From positions 310,001-374,000 of the forward strand of contig JACRPO010000007.1 of assembly GCA_016223165.1 (NCBI GenBank): DNA of 64,000 nt, given 5' to 3'. Source of the stretch: Burkholderiales bacterium (lineage in GTDB: Bacteria > Pseudomonadota > Gammaproteobacteria > Burkholderiales > Burkholderiaceae_C). Position numbers and translations under genes: made by a program. Below are positions 6,588 through 15,270 of the stretch, one piece after another. Position 1 is the stretch's first letter, and each line of letters starts with the position of its first letter. Under the pieces are notes generated by a model. It was not told where the DNA came from. It searched no databases and worked only from the letters and a program-made list of their open reading frames with translations.

Positions 6588-8975
6588 ATGCCCCGCGTCG
6601 ACAGCACGCCGCCCGCGCCACCGCCCGGCAACCAGGCGGCCGATCGTTCGGCCGAACGCGCGGCCGAACTGCGGCAGGCGGCGCTCGAGTACCACGAATT
6701 CCCGACGCCGGGCAAGCTGGCCATCGCCGCGACGAAGCAGCTGATGAACCAGCACGACCTGGCCCTGGCCTACTCGCCCGGCGTGGCCGCGGCGTGCGAG
6801 GAGATTGCCGCCGACCCGGACACCGCCTTCCGCTACACGGCGCGCGGCAACCTGGTGGCCGTGGTCACCAATGGCACGGCCGTGCTCGGCCTGGGCGACA
6901 TCGGCCCGCTCGCGGCGAAGCCGGTGATGGAGGGCAAGGCGGTCCTGTTCAAGAAGTTCGCCGGCATCGATGTCTTCGACATCGAGGTCAACGAGAAGAA
7001 CCTGGACAAGCTGGTCGACTGCATCGCCGCGCTCGAGCCGACCTTCGGCGGCATCAACCTCGAGGACATCAAGGCGCCGGACTGCTTCTACGTCGAGCGT
7101 CGCCTGCGCGAGCGCATGAAGATCCCCGTCTTCCACGACGACCAGCACGGCACCGCCATCGTCGTCGGCGCGGCCTTGCTGAACGCGCTGAAGGTGGTGG
7201 GCAAGAGCATCGAGGAAGTGAAGCTCGTCGCCTCGGGCGCCGGTGCGGCGGCGCTGGCCTGCCTGAACCTGCTGCTCAAGCTCGGCGTGCAGCGCCAGAA
7301 CGTCTGGGTCACCGACCTCGCCGGCGTCGTCTATCAGGGCCGCAAGGAGCTGATGGACGAGGACAAGGCGCTCTTCGCGCAGCCGACGCCGCTGCGCACG
7401 CTGGCCGAGGTGATCCCGGGCGCCGACGTCTTCCTCGGCCTCTCGGCGGCCGGCGTGCTCAAGCCCGACATGGTGGCGAAGATGGCCGCGCGGCCGGTCA
7501 TCTTCGCGCTGGCGAACCCGACGCCCGAGATCCTGCCCGAGCAGGTGAAGGCGGTGCGCGACGACGCCATCATGGCCACGGGCCGCACGGACTACCCGAA
7601 CCAGGTCAATAACGTCCTGTGCTTCCCGTACATCTTCCGCGGCACGCTGGACTGCGGCGCCACCACGATCACCGACGCGATGGAGATCGCCGCCGTCGGC
7701 GCCATCGCGGAGCTTGCACGCGCCGAGCAGAGCGACGTCGTCGCGGCGGCCTATGGCGGGCAGACGCTGGCCTTCGGGCCCGAGTACCTGATCCCCAAGC
7801 CCTTCGACCCGCGTCTGATGCTGAAGATCGCGCCGGCGGTGGCCGAGGCCGCCGTCGCCTCCGGCGTCGCGAAGCGGCCGATCGCCGACATGGCCGCCTA
7901 CCGCGAGCGCCTGCAGGGCTTCATCTATGCCAGCGGGCAGACGATGCGGCCCATCTTTGCCGCCGCCAAGAGCGCCACCGCGCGCCGCGTCGCCTACGCC
8001 GAGGGCGAGGACGAGCGCGTGCTGCGCGCCGTGCAGGTGGTGGTGGACGAGGGCCTTGCGCGGCCGACGCTCATCGGCCGCCCGGCGGTGATCGCGACGC
8101 GGGTGGAGAAGTTCGGCCTGCGGCTCAAGGAGGGCGGCGACTACGACGTCGTCAACGTCGAGAACGACCACCGCTACCGCGGCTTCTGGCAGGCCTACCA
8201 CCAGTTGACCGAGCGGCGCGGCGTGACGCGCGAGCTGGCCAAGATCGAGATGCGCCGGCGCCTGACGCTGATCGGCACGATGCTGCTGCACCACGGCGAC
8301 GTCGACGGCCTGCTCTGCGGCACCTGGGGCACGACGGCCAACCACCTGCACTACATCGACCAGGTCATTGGCCCGCTCGCCGGCGGCAGCCCGCGCACGA
8401 AGCAGGACGTGCGCGTCTACGCCTGCATGAACGGCCTCATGCTGCCGGGGCGGCAGGTCTTCCTCGTCGACACACATGTCAACGCCGACCCCAGCCCCGA
8501 GGAGCTGTGCGAGATCACGGTCATGGCGGCCGAGGAGATGCTGCGCTTCGGCATCGAGCCCAAGGCGGCGCTGCTGTCGCACTCGAACTTCGGCACCAGC
8601 GACCTGCCCAGCGCGGTGAAGATGCGGCGCACGCTCGCCTTGCTGCGCGAGCAGGCGCCCTGGCTGGAGGTCGACGGCGAGATGCACGGCGACGTCGCGC
8701 TGGACGGTGCCCAGCGCCGCGCCATCATGCCGCGCACGACGCTGCGGGGCGACGCCAACCTTCTGGTGCTGCCCGACATCGACTCGGCCAACATCGCCTA
8801 CAACCTGCTCAAGACGGCCGCCGGCGGCGGCATCGCCATCGGGCCCGTGCTGCTCGGGGCGGCCAAGCCGGTGCACATCCTCACGCCGTCCACAACGGTG
8901 CGCCGCATCGTCAACATGACGGCGCTGACGGTCGCCGATGCCCAGGCGGGACGCAGCGGCGCCGCCACCGGCTGA
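6588..8975 (+). CDS. maeB: NADP-dependent malic enzyme with phosphotransacetylase-like domain
   Basis: Oxidatively decarboxylates malate to pyruvate and CO2, supplying NADPH. The ATG at 6588 follows the strong ribosome site AAGGAGA at 6576-6582. The 795-residue protein has an N-terminal malic domain with the catalytic tyrosine in YSPGVA (Y62). [31 protein letters not shown] and the nucleotide site [11 protein letters not shown] follow. From about residue 450 a phosphotransacetylase-like domain runs to the end, starting near [18 protein letters not shown]. This fused MaeB form is typical of proteobacteria; the C-terminal domain is regulatory in studied members. It faces a DctS-like two-component pair. 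Confidence 0.96.
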   Translation: MPRVDSTPPAPPPGNQAADRSAERAAELRQAALEYHEFPTPGKLAIAATKQLMNQHDLALAYSPGVAAACEEIAADPDTAFRYTARGNLVAVVTNGTAVLGLGDIGPLAAKPVMEGKAVLFKKFAGIDVFDIEVNEKNLDKLVDCIAALEPTFGGINLEDIKAPDCFYVERRLRERMKIPVFHDDQHGTAIVVGAALLNALKVVGKSIEEVKLVASGAGAAALACLNLLLKLGVQRQNVWVTDLAGVVYQGRKELMDEDKALFAQPTPLRTLAEVIPGADVFLGLSAAGVLKPDMVAKMAARPVIFALANPTPEILPEQVKAVRDDAIMATGRTDYPNQVNNVLCFPYIFRGTLDCGATTITDAMEIAAVGAIAELARAEQSDVVAAAYGGQTLAFGPEYLIPKPFDPRLMLKIAPAVAEAAVASGVAKRPIADMAAYRERLQGFIYASGQTMRPIFAAAKSATARRVAYAEGEDERVLRAVQVVVDEGLARPTLIGRPAVIATRVEKFGLRLKEGGDYDVVNVENDHRYRGFWQAYHQLTERRGVTRELAKIEMRRRLTLIGTMLLHHGDVDGLLCGTWGTTANHLHYIDQVIGPLAGGSPRTKQDVRVYACMNGLMLPGRQVFLVDTHVNADPSPEELCEITVMAAEEMLRFGIEPKAALLSHSNFGTSDLPSAVKMRRTLALLREQAPWLEVDGEMHGDVALDGAQRRAIMPRTTLRGDANLLVLPDIDSANIAYNLLKTAAGGGIAIGPVLLGAAKPVHILTPSTTVRRIVNMTALTVADAQAGRSGAATG

Positions 8976-9001
8976 GCACCTCTGCCCCGTGAAGATTGGA
9001 T

Positions 9002-9025
9002 CTTGCTGACCAGCCGGTCAGCAAG
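9002..9025 (+). terminator. perfect 10-bp hairpin after maeB
   Basis: CTTGCTGACC at 9002-9011 and GGTCAGCAAG at 9016-9025 form a perfect stem with a four-base loop, 26 bp after the maeB stop. There is no T-run on either side, so it may be a weak terminator, an mRNA-stabilising hairpin or a protein-binding palindrome. Confidence 0.5.
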
Positions 9026-9069
9026 AATCCTCCTCCGGGTACCCTGATACATCCTCATTTGTCAAGGCC

Positions 9070-9193
9070 TTGACTCAATGTGTGCGCTTGCAAACATTGC
9101 TTCACCGGCACTCCTGCAGCCCTTTGCAGCTTGAGTTCCTAGGGGGTGTCGGGTACCATTACAGTTTGACTAATCAGGGTTAACCTGTGTATT
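9070..9193 (+). promoter_or_regulatory. candidate promoter region of the RNase gene
   Basis: This AT-richer stretch carries two TTGACT hexamers close to the sigma-70 -35 consensus, at 9070-9075 and 9166-9171. The second is followed after 16 bp by TGTATT (9188-9193), a four-of-six -10 match. That hexamer would overlap the proposed GTG start at 9187, so if it is used, translation must begin further in, for example at GTG 9211. The -10 partner of the first hexamer is weak. Confidence 0.3.
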
Positions 9194-9669
9194 TCACCGG
9201 ATTGGCCAAGGTGGACGAATTGGCCCGCCGGGCAGCGATCAAGTGGGGGCTGGCCAGTGCCGTCGCCCTGAACTTGGCGGCCGGTGCCGGCATCGGTATC
9301 AGTGTCGGGGTGGGGGTCGGGAGCCTCGGGTTCGCGGCCGATGCGGTGGCAAAGACGCCGAATGCCGCGCAAACCGAGTTGCCGACGGTCGCCATCGGCA
9401 GCCTGCCGCCCGAAGCGCAATCGACCTTCCAGCTGATTCACGCCGGCGGGCCGTTTCCGTACGGGAAGGACGGCACCGTCTTCCTCAATCGCGAGCGGCA
9501 TCTGCCGGCCAAGAGCCGCGGCTACTACCGCGAGTACACCGTCAAGACGCCGCGTTCGCGCGACCGGGGTCCACGGCGCATCGTCTGCGGCGGCCCGCCC
9601 AAGTTGCCGCAGGCCTGCTACTACACCGCCGATCACTACACCAGTTTCAGCCGCATCACCGCTCCTTGA
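9187..9669 (+). CDS. secreted guanyl-type ribonuclease (barnase family)
   Basis: Small RNase of the N1/T1/barnase fold, 160 residues from a GTG with an AGGG ribosome site 7 bp upstream. A hydrophobic N-terminal segment (residues 20-50, many Ala and Gly) resembles a signal or anchor sequence. The mature domain carries the barnase-type active site: the general base Glu in GYYREYTV (E116), arginines in GPRRIVCGG (R130/R131) and the catalytic His in ADHYTSFSRI (H150). Cys134 and Cys144 could form a disulfide. The inhibitor gene follows 87 bp downstream. A role in extracellular RNA degradation or inter-bacterial competition is inferred. GTG at 9211 is an alternative start. Confidence 0.88.
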   Translation: MYFTGLAKVDELARRAAIKWGLASAVALNLAAGAGIGISVGVGVGSLGFAADAVAKTPNAAQTELPTVAIGSLPPEAQSTFQLIHAGGPFPYGKDGTVFLNRERHLPAKSRGYYREYTVKTPRSRDRGPRRIVCGGPPKLPQACYYTADHYTSFSRITAP

Positions 9670-9756
9670 TCCGCGTCATCGCGACGGACGTGCATTGCCG
9701 GTTCCATCCACCCTCTGATCCACCCTTCCCCAAGCCATCAAAGGAGGAAAGCGACC

Positions 9757-10152
9757 ATGCAGTTGCAGACCATCCGCCCCAATCTGGTCCAGGCGATCCG
9801 CGCTTACCGGGTCGCCGACCTGAGTCAGGCCGCCGCAGACGCCGGCCAGCATTTCCTGTATGCCAACCTCTCCGAGGCGCAGACGAAGCAGGACGTGCTG
9901 GACGGCATCGCCGCGGCCTTCACGTTCCCGGCGCACTTCGGCAAGAACCTCGACGCGCTGTACGACTGCATGACCGACCTCGTGCACAAGTCGGGCCAGC
10001 AGCCGGGCTTCGTCGTGGTGCTCGAGCAGCTGCCCGACAACCCGCGCTTCGACCGCGAGGCGCGCGAGCAGTTGCTCGACGTCTTCCGTGATGCGGCCGA
10101 CTTCTGGGGGGAGCGACGAATACCGTTCAGATGTTTCTATTCTTTTCGGTAG
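9757..10152 (+). CDS. barstar-family ribonuclease inhibitor
   Basis: Cytoplasmic inhibitor expected to bind the RNase encoded just upstream and protect the producing cell. It has 131 residues, with an excellent ribosome site (AAGGAGG) before ATG 9757. The barstar signature HFGKNLDALYDCMTDL lies near residues 60-75; by analogy with barstar Asp35 and Asp39, the aspartates D66 and D70 would enter the RNase active site. The C-terminus IPFRCFYSF is typical. It is about 40 residues longer at the N-terminus than Bacillus barstar. Pairing with a barnase-like gene makes the function secure even though barstar-like proteins are often found alone. Confidence 0.92.
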   Translation: MQLQTIRPNLVQAIRAYRVADLSQAAADAGQHFLYANLSEAQTKQDVLDGIAAAFTFPAHFGKNLDALYDCMTDLVHKSGQQPGFVVVLEQLPDNPRFDREAREQLLDVFRDAADFWGERRIPFRCFYSFR

Positions 10153-10376
10153 CCCGCTCCCAGGAAATCGGGTCATGGGAGCGGGCGACGGAAACGGCCC
10201 AGAGCAACGGCACCCCCGCCGGAGCCCACAGCAACAGCGGCAGCGCAGCACCGGCAGCCAAGCCACCGGCGAAGGTGGCGGTGCCCAAGAGCGGCGTCAA
10301 TCCGAACTTCGGCATGAACATGCCGATGATGGTGAGCGCCTTCGACACCGCGGTGTGGCTGAAGGCGGCGGCCTAG
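10131..10376 (+). CDS. possible small protein downstream of barstar
   Basis: An 81-codon frame overlapping the end of the barstar gene and ending 45 bp before a strong plus-strand terminator. Its first 20 codons cross a hairpin and are unlikely to be real. The later part has an Ala/Pro/Lys linker (SAAPAAKPPAKVAVPKSG) and the ending NPNFGMNMPMMVSAFDTAVW. No family is recognised and no good ribosome site is seen. The opposite strand is also open here (10127-10348, 73 hydrophobic residues) and shares the same third codon positions, so base composition cannot decide. The terminator direction favours the plus strand. Confidence 0.3.
   Translation: MFLFFSVARSQEIGSWERATETAQSNGTPAGAHSNSGSAAPAAKPPAKVAVPKSGVNPNFGMNMPMMVSAFDTAVWLKAAA
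10153..10185 (+). other. perfect 10-bp inverted repeat right after the barstar stop
   Basis: CCCGCTCCCA at 10153-10162 pairs with TGGGAGCGGG at 10176-10185 across a 13-base loop, starting one base after the barstar TAG. It lacks a T-run, so it may be an mRNA 3-prime stabiliser or an attenuator before the small downstream frame rather than a full terminator. Confidence 0.6.
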
Positions 10377-10421
10377 GCGCAGCCTGAGGCGCGCCAGCCA
10401 CCATCTTCGTCTTCACCGCGA

Positions 10422-10450
10422 CGGGCGGCCCTCGGGCCGCCCGTTTTCAT
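10422..10450 (+). terminator. rho-independent terminator
   Basis: CGGGCGGCCC (10422-10431) pairs with GGGCCGCCCG (10434-10443) and is followed by TTTTCATT, a classic plus-strand terminator. It closes the RNase-barstar region and separates it from the convergent rsmA gene. Confidence 0.88.
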
Positions 10451-10466
10451 TCGCGCTCAGTCGCGC

Positions 10467-11237
10467 TCAGTTGCGCGCCGCCAGCGCCCGCGACAAGCCG
10501 ACGTACTCGGCCACCGACACCTCCTCGGCGCGCCGCTGCACATCGAACCCGTCATGCCCGCGCTCGGCCAGCCAGCGGCCCAGCGTGTGCCGCAGGAGCT
10601 TGCGCCGCTGCGAGAACGCCACCGTGACCAGTTCGCCGAGCCGCGCCGCATCGGCCCGGCTCGCCTGGGCGGCCGGCAGAGGCCGCATGCGAACCACCGC
10701 CGAATCGACGCGCGGCGGCGGCTCGAATGCCGAAGGCGGCACCTCCAGCACAAGCTCGATCTCGTAGCGCCACTGCAGCATCACGCTCAGGCGGCCGTAG
10801 GCCTTGCTGCCGGGCGCGGCGGCCATGCGCTCGACCACCTCCTTCTGCAGCATGAAATGCTGGTCGCGCACGCAGCCGGCGGCGGGCAGCAGGTGGAAGA
10901 GGATCGGCGTGGAGATGTTGTAGGGCAGGTTGCCCACGACGCGCAGCGGCCCCGAAGCGCGGGCGGCGAGCGCGGCGAAGTCCAGGTCCAGGACATCGGC
11001 CTCGATGACCGTGAGCCCGGGCCGCGTGCGCAGCCGCGCCGCCAGGTCGCGGTCGAGTTCGACCACGGTGAGCGCGCCGGCGCGCGCCAGCAGCGGCGCC
11101 GTCAGCGCCCCGAGGCCAGGGCCGATCTCGACCAGCGCCTCACCGGGCTGCGGCGCGATGCCATCGACGATCGCCTCGATCACCCCCTCGTCGGCGAGGA
11201 AGTGCTGGCCGAATCGCTTGCGCGCCTGGTGCCTCAC
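10467..11237 (-). CDS. rsmA: 16S rRNA dimethyladenosine transferase
   Basis: KsgA/RsmA uses S-adenosylmethionine to dimethylate two adjacent adenines near the 3-prime end of 16S rRNA, a late ribosome assembly step. The 256-residue protein has [11 protein letters not shown] near the N-terminus, the SAM-binding [14 protein letters not shown], the acidic VVELDRDLA and the catalytic NLPYNIST motif. The GTG at 11237 is chosen because it overlaps the surA TGA in the arrangement GTGA, a sign of coupled translation. It is the distal gene of lptD-surA-rsmA; pdxA, which sits between surA and ksgA in enterics, is not there. Confidence 0.95.
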   Translation of the reverse strand: MRHQARKRFGQHFLADEGVIEAIVDGIAPQPGEALVEIGPGLGALTAPLLARAGALTVVELDRDLAARLRTRPGLTVIEADVLDLDFAALAARASGPLRVVGNLPYNISTPILFHLLPAAGCVRDQHFMLQKEVVERMAAAPGSKAYGRLSVMLQWRYEIELVLEVPPSAFEPPPRVDSAVVRMRPLPAAQASRADAARLGELVTVAFSQRRKLLRHTLGRWLAERGHDGFDVQRRAEEVSVAEYVGLSRALAARN

Positions 11238-12598
11238 TGCGGCGGTTCGCGCAGTTCGATGTAGGCGCGCGTGCGCAACTCCTTGGCCCAATCCATGTAC
11301 GCCTGCTCGAACTTCTGCTCGCGCAGGACGTTGCGCGCCTGTTCGCGCATCTGGCGCACGTCGAGCGGCGCCTCGCGCCGCTCGAGCACCTGGATCAGGT
11401 GCACGCCGAAGCGCGAGAGCACCGGCGCCGACATGCCGCCCGGCGCCAGCGCGTTCATCGCCGCCTCGAACTCCGGCACCATGGTGCCCGGCGTGGTCCA
11501 GCCCAGGTCGCCACCCGCCGCCGACGAGCCGTCTTCGCTGAACTGGCGAGCCAGGTCCTCGAAGGTGCGCTGGCCCGCCTCGATGGCCGCGCGGTATTCG
11601 CTGAGCCGGCGCGTCGCCACGTCGGCGCTCAGCTGCGGCGACGTGCGCAGCAGCAGGTGCCGGGCGCGCGTCTGCGTCACGGTCGAGCCCGCCTCGCCGC
11701 CGCGGCGCTCGAGCAGCTTCAGGATGTGAAAGCCGGCGCCCGAACGCAGTGGCGCGGCCGAGACCTGGCCTACCTTGAAGTCCTTCACCGCGGCGGTGAA
11801 GAGGTCAGGCAGGCGCGACGCGGGCCTGAGGCCGATCTCGCCGCCGCGCTCGCGGTTGCCGTCCTCGGAGAGCTCGCGCGCCACGCGGTCGAAGGCCTCG
11901 CCGGCGCGCACGCGTGCCAGCGCCGCTTCGGTGTGCGCACGCCGCGTCGCCACCATCGACTCGCCGGCACCCTCGGGCACGGTGACGAGAATCTGCGCGA
12001 GGTTGATCTGCACGTCGGCCGCCGCGGACTCGCGCTGCCGAGCGAGGTATTGCTCGACCTCCTCGTCGCTGACGCGGATGCGCGGGTAGACCTCGCGCTC
12101 GCGCAGCTTCTCGATCAGCAGCTGGTCGCGAAGCGTGGCGCGGAAGCGCGTGAGGTCGCTGCCGTCGGCGCGCAGCCGCTCGCGCAGCTGGGCCATGGTG
12201 AACCGGTTCTGCGCCGCCACGCTCTGCACGGCGCGATCGATCTCGGCCTCGTCGACGCGCACGCCGCTCTCGCGCGCCACGGTGATGATGACGCGCTCCT
12301 CGATGAGCGCGTCGAAGACCTGGCGGCGCAGCTCGGAAGCCGGGGGCAGGCGCATGCCCTGGCGCGTGGCGTTCGCCTTCGCCGACTCGATGCGGCGCTC
12401 GAGCTCGCCGGCGGTGACGAGCTCCTGGTTCACGACCGCGGCGATGTAGTCGCCGTTGAGCGGCGCGACGGATTGGGAGGGCTGCGCCGACACCGCGCTG
12501 CCGAAGGCGAGCGCCGCGAGCAGGGCGGCCGCCCGGCGCAAGGCGGGGCCGCGGCGGGCAGCGAACGAGGGACGGAGGCAGACGGGACGATGGTTCAT
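11234..12598 (-). CDS. surA: periplasmic chaperone and peptidyl-prolyl isomerase SurA
   Basis: Escorts unfolded outer-membrane proteins, LptD among them, through the periplasm. It has 454 residues from ATG 12598, with a signal peptide (arginines, then [17 protein letters not shown]) cleaved near residue 38. The SurA N-domain covers about 48-170. Two parvulin domains follow, about 195-300 (ending [13 protein letters not shown]) and about 310-415 ([10 protein letters not shown] to [11 protein letters not shown]), then a C-terminal helix. No clear ribosome site precedes this ATG and the frame is open upstream to 12670, but the signal peptide fits this start. It lies 84 bp after lptD and overlaps rsmA. 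Confidence 0.94.
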   Translation of the reverse strand: MNHRPVCLRPSFAARRGPALRRAAALLAALAFGSAVSAQPSQSVAPLNGDYIAAVVNQELVTAGELERRIESAKANATRQGMRLPPASELRRQVFDALIEERVIITVARESGVRVDEAEIDRAVQSVAAQNRFTMAQLRERLRADGSDLTRFRATLRDQLLIEKLREREVYPRIRVSDEEVEQYLARQRESAAADVQINLAQILVTVPEGAGESMVATRRAHTEAALARVRAGEAFDRVARELSEDGNRERGGEIGLRPASRLPDLFTAAVKDFKVGQVSAAPLRSGAGFHILKLLERRGGEAGSTVTQTRARHLLLRTSPQLSADVATRRLSEYRAAIEAGQRTFEDLARQFSEDGSSAAGGDLGWTTPGTMVPEFEAAMNALAPGGMSAPVLSRFGVHLIQVLERREAPLDVRQMREQARNVLREQKFEQAYMDWAKELRTRAYIELREPPQ

Positions 12599-12682
12599 GG
12601 GTGGGGGCATCGCATGCGGGCCCGGTCGCTGATCACACCTTGCGCAGAGACCGGCGGCCTGGGCAGCCACCCGCGCCTGGCT

Positions 12683-15103
12683 TCACTCCGGTGACGCCAC
12701 CGGGCTCGCGCGCTCCTCGCGCAGCAGCTGGTAGCCGGGGATATTGTCCTTCAAGACCCGCAGCGGATTCGAGCCGATGCGCGACAGCCCCACCAGCTCC
12801 AGCTGCACTTGCAGCCGCGTCGTCGCCTGGCTGCGGCCGGTGGACAGTCGCTCGGCCACGACGCGCGCGATCCAGCAGCCGGCGTCGTACTCCAACCCCA
12901 GCACCGAGTCGGTGACGCGGCTGTCCTTCAGGCTGTAGTTCACGCGCCCGACGCCGTACCACGAGCCGCCGCAGCCGCTGCCGGACGCGTTCGCAGCCAC
13001 GGCTGGCCGCTCGACGATCGGCCACTGCCAGCCGAGCTCGATCTGCTCCGACAGGCCGCGCGCGAAGCGGTAGGTGGTGCCGACGGTGCGGAAGCGCCCC
13101 GGCGAATAGCGCATGCCGAGGATCGAGCGCACCGAGCGCTGGATCTCGGCGCTGTACTGCACCGTCGCGTCGAAGGTCCAGTTCGGCAGCGCGTTGGTGG
13201 AGCCGAGCAGCAGCACGTCCGAGAAGCGCTGCGTCATCGCCTCGCCGTCGGGTGTGCCGTCGGGCTGCGCCGTCACCTGCTGCGGCCGGAAGAGATAGCG
13301 CTGCACGATGCCCAGACGAAGCGCCTCGCCGCCCGTGGCCTCGTCCACGAGGCGCGTCGTGACGCCGGCGGTGAGCTGGTGCGCATCGGAGACGCGGTCG
13401 ATGCCCGAGAAGGCGTTCTCGCTGTAGATGGAGGCGAAGTTGAAGTCCTTGGCCGCGGCGTCGAAGTTCGGCAGGTCGCGCTGCGCGCGCGTGGGCGTGT
13501 TGACGTACAGCAGGCGCGGCTCCAGCGTCTGGCGCAGCGCGCGCCCGAAGGCCGTCTCCGCGCGTTCGAACTCGAGCCCGGCGTCGACGCTGAAGGTGGG
13601 GATGGTGCGCCGCGCGCGGCCCGAGGCCTCGCTGTCGTAGGCCGCCGCGTTGAGCGACAGGCGCGGCACGAGCCACAGGCCCGGCTCGCGCTCGCCGTAG
13701 GCGATCGAGACCAGCGCGTGCGCGCGGTCGCCGCCGCTGCGCCCGGCGCGGGCCAGCTCGGCCGCCGGCAAGGTGAAGCGGTTGTACTCGGACTCCAGCG
13801 CCCACACCCACGAGCCCTGCCGGCCGCCCAGCCGCAGCCCCACCTGCGGCTGGCGCTCGTAGGGCGAGACGACGGCCTCGTCCGTGCCTTGCAGCACCTG
13901 CCACTGCGCAACGCGGGCGTAGGCCAGGCCGCCACCTCCCGTCCAGCCGAACGGCCGCTCGAACGCCACGCGCGAAGGCAGCAGGCGGGGCGCGATCGAC
14001 AGGCCGCGATTGGGGAAATCCTTCCACCAGTCTTCGTCCGAGACGCGCATCAGGTCGGCGCGTGCGCGGATGCCGTACGGCAAACCGCTCTCGTGCTGCC
14101 AGTGCACCGAGCCGCGGGCGGTCTCGGCCAGGCGATCGTCGGGCAGCGCGTCGACGCGCAGCTCACCCGAGTGATGCGGCTCGAGGTAGCGGAACTCGGC
14201 CTCGACCCCGAAGCCGCGCCGGGTGATCACGCGCGGCGCGATCGTCGCGTCGCGGTTGGGTGCGATGTTCCAGTAGTACGGCACCGACAGCTCGACACCG
14301 CTGCGGTTGTCGGTGTTGAACGTCGGCGGCAGCCAGCCCGACTTGCGCGCGTCCGACAGCGGGAAGCTCAGGGTCGGCAGGGCGATGAGCGGCGCGCCCA
14401 GGAAGCGCAGCACCGCGCCCTCGGCGATGCCTTCGTTGGCCTCGAGGTCCAGGTGCACGCGATCGGCCCGGATGACCCAGTCCGGCTCGATGCCCTCCTC
14501 GCGCGGGCAACTCGTGTAGCTGGCGTTGACGGCGCGCGAACGCCCCGGCCCGAGGAAGTCGACGCGGTCGGCGCGCCCGCCTGCGCCGAGGTTCAGCAAC
14601 TCGAAGCTGGGCTCGAGAAAGAAGCCTTCGAAGCGCTGCACCTTGAGCTGCAGCTCGGGCCCGCGATAAACGACGCCTTCGCGCTCGATGTGCACGTGCC
14701 CCTTGGCTTGCGCGAGGTCCTCCGGCATGTCGTAGGCGAGGCGGTCGGCGCGGATCACGAGGCCGCCGCGGCGGAACTCGACATCGCCTTCGGCGACGGT
14801 CTCCAGCTCCGGCTGGCCGCGCAGGACGCGCGCCTGCAGCACGATGGGCAAGGCGCGCGCCGCCTCACCGCGCGGCGGTCCCTGCAGTCTCGTGGCCGGC
14901 ATCAGCGGCAATGAAGCCGAAGGCCGTGGTGCGGAGGCCGAAGGCACCGGTGCGGAGGCCGACACGGCTAGTGCGGAGGCCGATGCGGCCACCGAAGCCG
15001 CCGGCGAAGAGGCCGCGCGCTCGGGGCTCGCGGGCGCCTGTGCCCCGGCCCCCGCACCCCACGCACACAGTGCCGCAGCCAGGGCCAGGGAGAGAGATCG
15101 CAT
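12683..15103 (-). CDS. lptD: LPS-assembly outer-membrane protein LptD
   Basis: Outer-membrane beta-barrel that inserts lipopolysaccharide in the outer leaflet together with LptE. From ATG 15103 (806 residues) there is a signal peptide (MRSLSLALAAALCAWGAGAG), then an Ala/Ser/Pro stretch made by a 21-bp tandem repeat, then an LptA-like domain (about 85-200) and a long barrel domain. Cysteines visible in the mature part are one near residue 199 (SYTSCPREEG) and two in the C-terminal third (SGSGCGGSW and YDAGCWIA). They are separated rather than adjacent as in E. coli. An in-frame ATG at 15151 would add 16 residues but lies in AT-rich, promoter-like sequence. It is followed by surA and rsmA. Confidence 0.94.
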   Translation of the reverse strand: MRSLSLALAAALCAWGAGAGAQAPASPERAASSPAASVAASASALAVSASAPVPSASAPRPSASLPLMPATRLQGPPRGEAARALPIVLQARVLRGQPELETVAEGDVEFRRGGLVIRADRLAYDMPEDLAQAKGHVHIEREGVVYRGPELQLKVQRFEGFFLEPSFELLNLGAGGRADRVDFLGPGRSRAVNASYTSCPREEGIEPDWVIRADRVHLDLEANEGIAEGAVLRFLGAPLIALPTLSFPLSDARKSGWLPPTFNTDNRSGVELSVPYYWNIAPNRDATIAPRVITRRGFGVEAEFRYLEPHHSGELRVDALPDDRLAETARGSVHWQHESGLPYGIRARADLMRVSDEDWWKDFPNRGLSIAPRLLPSRVAFERPFGWTGGGGLAYARVAQWQVLQGTDEAVVSPYERQPQVGLRLGGRQGSWVWALESEYNRFTLPAAELARAGRSGGDRAHALVSIAYGEREPGLWLVPRLSLNAAAYDSEASGRARRTIPTFSVDAGLEFERAETAFGRALRQTLEPRLLYVNTPTRAQRDLPNFDAAAKDFNFASIYSENAFSGIDRVSDAHQLTAGVTTRLVDEATGGEALRLGIVQRYLFRPQQVTAQPDGTPDGEAMTQRFSDVLLLGSTNALPNWTFDATVQYSAEIQRSVRSILGMRYSPGRFRTVGTTYRFARGLSEQIELGWQWPIVERPAVAANASGSGCGGSWYGVGRVNYSLKDSRVTDSVLGLEYDAGCWIARVVAERLSTGRSQATTRLQVQLELVGLSRIGSNPLRVLKDNIPGYQLLREERASPVASPE
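14916..14996. repeat. 21-bp in-frame tandem repeat in lptD
   Basis: Units at 14916-14936, 14937-14957 and 14958-14978 plus a partial fourth share GCCGA...GTGCGGAG. On the coding strand they encode seven-residue steps of the SASAPVP, SASAPRP type between the signal peptide and the LptA-like domain of LptD. Confidence 0.9.
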
Positions 15104-15236
15104 CAGGGCCGCAAGGGCCGAGAGGCCCGATTTGTAGAATGAATTATCCATGAGCGCGCGCGGTCATCCGTTGGGCGAACGCCCGGGCGCACCGCACCCG
15201 CCCGCCCCCGTCGAGTCCTCGCCGAGTCACCGCTGA

Positions 15237-15270
15237 AGAGCCCGTGAACGAATCATCCACGGGCTCCGAG
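15237..15270 (+). repeat. 34-bp remnant (ends only) of the 161-bp element
   Basis: AGAGCCCGTGAACGAATCAT at 15237-15256 matches the left end of copy 3 except for one base. It runs directly into CCACGGGCTCCGAG, which resembles the right end. The centre is missing. The two ends still pair: GAGCCCGTG at 15238-15246 with CACGGGCTC at 15258-15266. The GTG inside the left end is the start codon of amgK. Confidence 0.75.

Noticed and set aside
5922..8876. A 984-codon minus-strand frame opposite maeB running into the kinase N-terminus
   Set aside because: maeB on the plus strand has complete malic-enzyme motifs and a strong ribosome site; the antisense frame has none.
10127..10348. A 73-residue hydrophobic frame on the minus strand after barstar
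   Set aside because: It has no ribosome site, and the only strong terminator nearby points the other way. It shares third codon positions with the plus-strand frame, so composition gives no support.
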